Shown here: positions 58,884-64,000 of the stretch, in pieces | Position numbering within the stretch: the first letter of the stretch is position 1 | Layout of the letters: every line of letters starts with the position of its first letter | Assembly (NCBI RefSeq): GCF_000745125.1 | Contig: NZ_JQNF01000010.1 | Location: 248,001 to 312,000, forward strand | Source of the DNA: Carnobacterium jeotgali MS3 | GTDB taxonomy: Bacteria > Bacillota > Bacilli > Lactobacillales > Carnobacteriaceae | Length of the DNA stretch: 64,000 bases | Direction of reading: 5' to 3' | Translations under genes and position numbers: made by a program | The notes under the pieces: model-generated | What the model saw: only the letters and a program-made list of their open reading frames with translations | Database searches by the model: none | Told to the model about the DNA's origin: nothing

Positions 58884-59807
58884 TTAATCTTCATTCAAAA
58901 AAATATTGATAGCTTCATAAGTGGCTGTCATCGATTCAGCAAATCTTGGATAAGTAATAAAACCATGTACGGCTCCACCGATACGTTGGATTACTACCTC
59001 ATTTCCCGCTTCTCTTAAAGCTATTCCATACATTTCCCCTTCATCTCGTAACGGATCGAACTCGGCTGTAATAACCAATGTTTTAGGTTGATGTGTTAAG
59101 TCTTTTGTCATCAGGGGTGCGACATAAGAATTTTTACGCTCAGCTAAATTAGGTTCGTACATTTCCATGTATTCTTGGACCTTTTTAGCTGTTAATCCAT
59201 ATTTATACCCATTTGTGCGAATAGATTCAAATGGAGAACTTTCTGTATGGTTCCAATAAGTAACCGGGTAAAGCAAAATTTGTTTAGTCGGAACAATTTT
59301 CCCTTTGTCTCTCAACATTAACGAAACAGCCGCAGCTAAATTTCCACCCGCTGAATCTCCAATTAACGTAATTTGCGAAGCTTCCATCATCCCACTTAGT
59401 TCCAAATGAGTCATTAGCGTCTCTGCCACTCGGTAACAGTCTTCTAAGCCTGATGGATAAGGATACTCAGGAGCTAGTCGATAATCAACTGAATAGACAA
59501 CTCTTCCAGTCAAATCTGCCATATTGATGCACGCCGTTGTATAGGTATCAATGTCTCCAATCACCCATCCGCCTCCATGAAAGAAAACTAAAACATCGTC
59601 ATTTAATGGTTCTTTAGGATAAAAAATACGCACCGGAATATCATGTGTTTGATCCTTTGAATAAATTTTCTTATCCAATATGCGGTACCCTTTTTTAGGT
59701 TTCCCCGAAAAAATTTGCTGCATTCTTCGTACCCAAACGTAATCCTTTTGCATATCTATTTTTGGTGAAGATAGTAATTTTAAGATAATTCTAAATAATG
59801 GATTCAT
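58884..59807 (-). CDS. Alpha/beta hydrolase, HSL (family IV) esterase
   Basis: An esterase/lipase-fold hydrolase. I start it at the ATG at 59805-59807 (MNPLFRIILK, 307 residues) because GGAAAGGGA lies upstream and the length matches the family; the longer frame to 59939 reaches into the adjacent terminator. The HSL oxyanion motif HGGGW is at 77-81, the nucleophile Ser at 152 in GDSAGG, the Asp in ITAEFDPLRDEG and the His in GAVHGFITYP. It is the first gene of the unit ending at 56772; substrate unknown. Confidence 0.88.
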   Translation of the reverse strand: MNPLFRIILKLLSSPKIDMQKDYVWVRRMQQIFSGKPKKGYRILDKKIYSKDQTHDIPVRIFYPKEPLNDDVLVFFHGGGWVIGDIDTYTTACINMADLTGRVVYSVDYRLAPEYPYPSGLEDCYRVAETLMTHLELSGMMEASQITLIGDSAGGNLAAAVSLMLRDKGKIVPTKQILLYPVTYWNHTESSPFESIRTNGYKYGLTAKKVQEYMEMYEPNLAERKNSYVAPLMTKDLTHQPKTLVITAEFDPLRDEGEMYGIALREAGNEVVIQRIGGAVHGFITYPRFAESMTATYEAINIFLNED

Positions 59808-59940
59808 TGTTTTCCCTTTCCAACTACCCAATTCTTTTTCTTCAGCATGAGTTATTCGATTAGGATTGTCAAGGTAAACTACTATGTAGTTGGTACTGCT
59901 CTTTCTTTTCATTGATTTCCAGATAATTAAATACGTCATT

Positions 59941-59982
59941 CAAAAAAGCCATCATTTAGACTAATAAACAGTGGCTTTTTAA
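59941..59982 (-). terminator. Terminator after the ribT-like gene
   Basis: AAAAAGCCA and TGGCTTTTT pair around a 21-base loop that itself contains TTTAG/TAAA; the minus strand ends in TTTTTTG. It separates the acetyltransferase gene from the esterase unit. Confidence 0.7.
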
Positions 59983-60031
59983 ACATTCGCTTATATTACT
60001 GAAAAAATTTATTTTCATCATTTTTCTACCT

Positions 60032-60373
60032 CTAATAAATAGCCTCTATGAAAGTTTCTATTTCTTCAACAGCTGACATTTTATAACCACCATATATCTT
60101 TTGTATTTCATTTATCATGGCCTTGCCTACTCCTTCTCCTCTATAAGAAGGAAGAACCGCTAAATGTTGAATCAAGAACTCATTTTCTTGAACGTTAATT
60201 CCGATTACTCCAATATATTTTTCTGCTTCTTTCCATAAATACATCTCCCAATTAGGATTTTGCTCATAGCGTTGCATCGTTCTTTGGAGTTGCTTTAAAT
60301 CATGCTCTTTTGGCATATAAGACACTAAACCTAACGCAACTTTATTGTAAGCATTTCTATATTTCACTAGCAT
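60032..60373 (-). CDS. ribT: RibT-like GNAT acetyltransferase
   Basis: A 113-residue GNAT-fold protein closely resembling B. subtilis RibT: MLVKYRNAYNKVALGLVSYMPKEHDLKQLQRTMQRYE, then EMYLWKEAEKYIGVIGI and the acetyl-CoA loop SYRGEGVGKAMI near residue 77. RibT is a GNAT protein encoded beside riboflavin genes in Bacillus but its substrate is unknown. Here no rib genes are adjacent. The C-terminus is about 10 residues shorter than in B. subtilis. Confidence 0.82.
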   Translation of the reverse strand: MLVKYRNAYNKVALGLVSYMPKEHDLKQLQRTMQRYEQNPNWEMYLWKEAEKYIGVIGINVQENEFLIQHLAVLPSYRGEGVGKAMINEIQKIYGGYKMSAVEEIETFIEAIY

Positions 60374-60545
60374 CAGATACCCCTCCTACTGATCCAAACT
60401 TTTTCTAACAAGGTATATGTTTATGTCTACTGTCTGCAGTTCTTTTAATTACAGTAAAAGATTACCACAGATCTTTTTTTCACCCCACTATAATGAACCT
60501 ATTATTCTTTTTTTAAAAATAGAGATACCGTCGTTAATGCTCTCA

Positions 60546-61052
60546 TTAGTTGATTTCTATTTTTAAACTTTTCATTACATCCAATGTTTCTTTATGCAAT
60601 TCTTCAGTCGTCCCTATGCATAAATCTTCTAATACTCTAATAGTTGCAAGCGGAAAAGAATTATGGAGCATGATGGCATTAGACAATACACATACATTGG
60701 TTTCTACTCCAACAAATTCAATGACTCTATCCGGATCATCTTTATACGCATTTCTTAATTCTTCTGCATCTTCAGGTGAAATAGAATGAAATTTCTTGTT
60801 AAAGCCTTTATGTTCTTTCAAAGCTGCTTCTAAAGGACCAAATAATGCCATGCCCCACTTTTTTTCTTCATCCGAACGATGGTCATTTTCTAAATCATGC
60901 TGGTTTATTGTGTAATAAATAGGCTCTCCTTTTTCTTCTTGACGATGGATTTCCTCAATAATTTTTGGTACAATCTTTGCGGCATTAGGTACCGCTAAAA
61001 CGCCTTTTTCATTATCCACAAAATCATTTTGCATATCAATGATAAACAACAT
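60546..61052 (-). CDS. Isochorismatase-family cysteine hydrolase
   Basis: A 168-residue enzyme of the isochorismatase/nicotinamidase fold. The N-terminal Asp of the catalytic triad is in LFIIDMQNDFVD, the Lys in HKGFNKKFHS near residue 84 and the Cys in FVGVETNVCVLSNAIMLH near residue 120, with the cis-peptide VETNV typical. Nicotinamide, or another amide, is a plausible substrate; the metal ligands of nicotinamidases are not clearly present. Confidence 0.87.
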   Translation of the reverse strand: MLFIIDMQNDFVDNEKGVLAVPNAAKIVPKIIEEIHRQEEKGEPIYYTINQHDLENDHRSDEEKKWGMALFGPLEAALKEHKGFNKKFHSISPEDAEELRNAYKDDPDRVIEFVGVETNVCVLSNAIMLHNSFPLATIRVLEDLCIGTTEELHKETLDVMKSLKIEIN

Positions 61053-61077
61053 CCAATCTCCTCCATTTATTTATCTA

Positions 61078-61120
61078 GTTGCTAAAAAAAGCTGCACTTC
61101 TGTGCAACTTTTTTAGCAAC
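61078..61120 (-). terminator. Terminator after the general stress protein gene
   Basis: GTTGCTAAAAAA..TGCAC and GTGCA..TTTTTTAGCAAC form a long interrupted stem with a 4-base loop and T tract, lying 20 bp after the upstream gene's stop. Confidence 0.85.
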
Positions 61121-61140
61121 TGGTACAATTTTGACCAACA

Positions 61141-61659
61141 TTAGTGATTTTTTGGTTGGTTTTCACTAGTTGGTTGGTTTGAATCACTAAAAGTAGCATT
61201 TGTTCCTTCAGGTTTCACCTCAACTCTAGGTAGGATAGGGTTCCCATCAGTTCCCGAAACCATCGTATTACCCGCTGGTACAGTTATAATCGGTTGGATT
61301 CCTTCATTTGATGCCGGCTGATTGGTTTCATCATCAACCAATACTACATACTCTCCATTTTTAATAGCTGTATTATACGTTTCAGTCGATTTTTTATCAA
61401 ATCCGTATTTTTTTAGTGGATTATCCTCTTCATCTTTATTTGAAAAGACATTTTTTACCGTATCCCATACTGAAGTTGGACTTTCATTGGTTAGAACAGC
61501 ATCCACTTCAGCCAGTGTTTCAGCATGAATGGCTTCTATTTTTTCTTTTTTTGCTACTACTGTAATGTTATCTGCTCTATATCCTTCTTTTAACAATTGA
61601 TCAATTTTACTTACCGTTTCTTCTAGCGTTGGATAAGCTCCTTGTATTTTTTTCATCAT
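61141..61659 (-). CDS. General stress protein 17M (YflT-like) family protein
   Basis: A 172-residue soluble protein starting at the ATG at 61657-61659, seven bases after GAGAGGTG; the longer ORF start lacks a signal. The N-terminal domain (IQGAYPTLEETVSKIDQLLKEGYRADNITVVAKKEKI) is the YflT/GSP17M heat-stress domain, and EYVVLVDDETNQ ends the folded part. The C-terminal 50 residues are Asn/Pro/Glu-rich and probably disordered. Its biochemical role is unknown. Confidence 0.85.
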   Translation of the reverse strand: MMKKIQGAYPTLEETVSKIDQLLKEGYRADNITVVAKKEKIEAIHAETLAEVDAVLTNESPTSVWDTVKNVFSNKDEEDNPLKKYGFDKKSTETYNTAIKNGEYVVLVDDETNQPASNEGIQPIITVPAGNTMVSGTDGNPILPRVEVKPEGTNATFSDSNQPTSENQPKNH

Positions 61660-61879
61660 CACTTCACACCTCTCAACTTTTTTACTATTGCTTGTTCTAA
61701 TCATATCAAATAAAACAACCGCTTCCAAAGAAAACGTTTTTCTTTTTTTCTATCCTTTTAAATTTCTTCCATCTATTTAGTCTCAATTACTATTCAAAAA
61801 AAGCTCTTAAGTGCTACAATGGAACAATATTGAATTGATATAGAAAAATTAATGGAATGATTTTAAGGGGGTAATGAAT

Positions 61880-63520
61880 ATGGGAAGACATTTTAATAAA
61901 ATTGGATTAGTTGCCCTTACGTCATTTGCAGTGTTAAGCGCATGCGGAAATGATGAAAAAGGGAATGGTAATACTGGTCAAGAACAGCAAATTTTACAAC
62001 TTGCAGCTGAATCAGAAATGGATACAATGGATACAACTATATCCACTACAAACTTTACACCGATGAACAATGTTTATGAAGGTTTGGTTACGTATGATTT
62101 AGAAGGCAATTTAGTTCCAGGCAATGCAGCCAATATGCCTGAAGTTTCTGAAGATGGTGTCACGTACACCTTTACGCTACGCGATGATGCGAACTGGTCA
62201 AATGGCACACCTGTTACAGCCGATGATTTTGTCTTTGCTTGGAAAAGAATGGTGAATCCAGAAAATGGATCCGGATATGCTTATTTGTTTTCAGGTATTG
62301 TAAAAAATGCTGAAGCTATCCTAAATGGTGAAGCAGAAGTAGATACATTGGGTGTTGAAGCACTTGACGATAAAACATTAAAAGTAACATTAGAAAAACC
62401 CGTTCCTTATTTTCTCGATGTCTTAACAATTCCATGCTATTTCCCACAAAATGAAGCTTTTGTAACCGAAAAAGGTGAAAACTATGGCTTAAATGCAGAA
62501 AATGCTATCTATAATGGACCATTTACATTGGCGGATTGGGATTCTGCTTCAGGAGATTCTTGGAAATACATGAAAAATGATGAATATTGGGATAAAGATA
62601 CCGTTCAACTTGACGAAATCAATACTCAAGTCGTCAAAGAAGTGGGAACTGGACTTAATCTTTATGAGTCTGGCGAGTTAGATTCTATTGATTTATCCGG
62701 TGATTTTGTCGCTCAATACACAGAAAATCCTGATTTTAAAACGAATGACAAAGCCTGGATCTATTACATCGAGGTCAATCATGATGTTCCCGAATTAGCG
62801 AATGAGAATATTCGTAAGGCTTTAACTTATGCCATTGATCGTCAGGGATTTACTGATAATGTACTCTTAAACGGGTCTCACTCTATTTTCGGACATGTTC
62901 CAAACGGCTTGGCTAAGAACCCTGAAACAGGTGCTGATTTCCGTGAAGATGCTGGGGATGTTGTACAATATGACGTCAATATAGCCCAAACGGCTTGGCA
63001 AGCTGGCTTAGAGGAATTAGGTGTAGACACTGTTACACTAGAGTTAACAACTTCGGATTCTGAAGACAGTAAGAAGTTAGCTGAATTCCTACAAAGTGAA
63101 TTGCAAAATAACTTACCTGGATTAACAATTGACATTCGTCAAATGCCTGATAACTCAAGACTAGATAATATCAAATCGGGTAATTACCAAATCGCTACTT
63201 CTTATTGGTTAGCTGACTTCGCGGATCCAATTAACTTTGTTGAACGTTTTGATACCGATATTAATCGTGGTAATTATTCATTTGAAGACATCGACGCACT
63301 TGTAGATCAAAGCAATCAACAATACGATGATGCCTTAGCAAGATGGAACACGCTGATTGAAATTGAAAAAGTAGCCTTGGGTGAACATTATGTTGACGTT
63401 CCAATCTACCAAACAGCAGAAGCTTACCTTGAAAAACCTTTTGTAAAAGATATTTACCGTCCTGTTTTCGGTAGTCGCAGCTTCAAATATGCTTCTATTG
63501 ATGATACTCAAACAAATTAA
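61880..63520 (+). CDS. Oligopeptide-binding lipoprotein, OppA family (second copy)
   Basis: A 546-residue extracellular solute-binding lipoprotein of family 5. I prefer the ATG at 61880-61882, eight bases after GGGGG; another in-frame ATG lies at 61874. The lipobox VLSAC places the lipidated Cys at about residue 22. The family signature TYTFTLRDDANWSNGTPVTADDFVFAWKRM and the ENIRKALTYAIDRQ region parallel those of the OppA at 49053-50720. It stands alone with its own terminator and no permease genes nearby. Confidence 0.92.
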   Translation: MGRHFNKIGLVALTSFAVLSACGNDEKGNGNTGQEQQILQLAAESEMDTMDTTISTTNFTPMNNVYEGLVTYDLEGNLVPGNAANMPEVSEDGVTYTFTLRDDANWSNGTPVTADDFVFAWKRMVNPENGSGYAYLFSGIVKNAEAILNGEAEVDTLGVEALDDKTLKVTLEKPVPYFLDVLTIPCYFPQNEAFVTEKGENYGLNAENAIYNGPFTLADWDSASGDSWKYMKNDEYWDKDTVQLDEINTQVVKEVGTGLNLYESGELDSIDLSGDFVAQYTENPDFKTNDKAWIYYIEVNHDVPELANENIRKALTYAIDRQGFTDNVLLNGSHSIFGHVPNGLAKNPETGADFREDAGDVVQYDVNIAQTAWQAGLEELGVDTVTLELTTSDSEDSKKLAEFLQSELQNNLPGLTIDIRQMPDNSRLDNIKSGNYQIATSYWLADFADPINFVERFDTDINRGNYSFEDIDALVDQSNQQYDDALARWNTLIEIEKVALGEHYVDVPIYQTAEAYLEKPFVKDIYRPVFGSRSFKYASIDDTQTN

Positions 63521-63534
63521 ACGATAACAATCTT

Positions 63535-63577
63535 AAAAAACGCTCTTTTCATTTTAATGAAAAAGAGCGTTTTTTTG
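63535..63577 (+). terminator. Terminator after the second oppA-like gene
   Basis: AAAAAACGCTCTTTTCAT and ATGAAAAAGAGCGTTTTTTT form a long near-perfect stem with a 4-base loop and a run of T. Confidence 0.92.
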
Positions 63578-63666
63578 ACATAACTCACTATCTGATAATA
63601 AATGATATTATTCTTATAGGTTTTACGATATACTCAGATTATAACTAGTTTTAAGGAGAACATTAA

Positions 63667-64000
63667 ATGAAATTAAAAATTGTAACCGATTCAACTGTTG
63701 AATTAACTGAAGAAGAAGTATCTCGCTATGGTATTACGATTGTTCCACTATCCTCTATGGTTGATAATGTGGTTTATCATGATGAGATTGAAATAACAAA
63801 TGAAGAATTTTTGCAAAAAATGAAACAATCATCTGAGTTACCAAAATCTTCTCAACCTCCAGTTGGAAAATTTTTGGAAGCGTATAACGATTTAACGGCT
63901 GATGGTAGTGAAGTTTTATCTATCCATGTAACCGAAACGTTAAGTGGGACTGTTCATTCGGCTCACCAAGCTGCCGGTTTATCAAATGGAAAAGTAACCG
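63667..64000 (+). CDS. DegV family fatty-acid-binding protein (partial, N-terminal 111 residues)
   Basis: DegV proteins (FakB-like) bind fatty acids and present them to a kinase for phospholipid synthesis. The frame starts at the ATG at 63667-63669 with AAGGAGAA upstream and runs off the right edge. The visible part has the N-terminal KIVTDSTVELTEEEV and the fatty-acid site region PKSSQPPVGKF near residue 60, then LSIHVTETLSGTVHSA near 88, the conserved hydroxyl-rich motif. The second domain lies beyond the window. Confidence 0.93.
   Translation, partial: MKLKIVTDSTVELTEEEVSRYGITIVPLSSMVDNVVYHDEIEITNEEFLQKMKQSSELPKSSQPPVGKFLEAYNDLTADGSEVLSIHVTETLSGTVHSAHQAAGLSNGKVT

Noticed and set aside
59808-59939. 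The longer esterase frame starting at 59939.
   Set aside because: The extra 44 residues show no conserved pattern, lack a ribosome site and reach to the terminator stem; the ATG at 59807 has a signal and the family's length.

Overview
The window is about 64 kb from a low-GC, motile Gram-positive bacterium. Firmicutes markers are FliY, CheC, CheD, Spx, a HrcA/CIRCE operator and clean SigA-type and SigD-type promoters. The peptidase and peptide-uptake genes (PepF, PepT, two OppA-like lipoproteins), HelD, Hsp20 and the overall gene style suggest the Lactobacillales. A motile Carnobacteriaceae member such as Carnobacterium is my best guess, but no rRNA or marker search was possible.

Positions 1-36.2 kb are one continuous flagellar and chemotaxis region, all on the minus strand, so transcription runs from right to left. 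The order of transcription is mcp-cheW-cheD-cheB-cheR-cheA-cheC-cheY-cheW-fliM-fliY; then flgM-flgN-flgK-flgL; two tandem flagellin genes; flaG-fliD-fliT-fliS; and a long basal-body and export block flgB-flgC-fliE-fliF-fliG-fliH-fliI-fliJ-fliK-flgD-(TIGR02530 protein)-flgE-flbD-motA-motB-fliL-fliO-fliP-fliQ-fliR-flhB-flhA, where flhA is cut by the left edge. Four near-identical SigD sites of the form TTAA-N15-[A/G]CCGATA[T/G] precede mcp, flgM and both flagellin genes, so late genes and chemotaxis appear to be SigD-driven. A SigA-type promoter precedes flgB. The section thus encodes rotor and switch, export gate, stator, hook, cap, filament and a full CheA/W/Y/B/R/C/D circuit.

Positions 36.3-64 kb hold ordinary metabolic and stress genes in short transcription units on both strands. 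They are an aldo/keto reductase, a NERD-domain protein, an NCS2 purine permease, an Old Yellow Enzyme-type oxidoreductase, a Nudix hydrolase, a CIRCE-controlled Hsp20, a PadR repressor with its membrane partner, PepF, an oppA-pepT pair, HelD, a PPOX-fold protein, a VOC protein, an NAD(P)-binding protein, an Spx homologue, a decayed manganese catalase, a three-gene esterase/acyltransferase/DUF6320 unit, a RibT-like acetyltransferase, an isochorismatase-fold hydrolase, a general stress protein, a second OppA-like lipoprotein and a partial DegV protein.

The most unusual content is non-coding. Arrays of imperfect hairpin modules with an exact 52-bp period occur in the fliJ-fliI gap (9960-10107) and upstream of the NERD gene (37331-38029), sharing one sequence family. 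A different sequence family with the same 52-bp period sits between pepF and pepT (47628-47815). A separate multi-stem structured element lies between fliY and flgM (25236-25412). Other points are an Spx with serine in place of the first cysteine of its CxxC switch, flagellin paralogues identical at both ends, and two gene remnants (DUF697 and Mn catalase).
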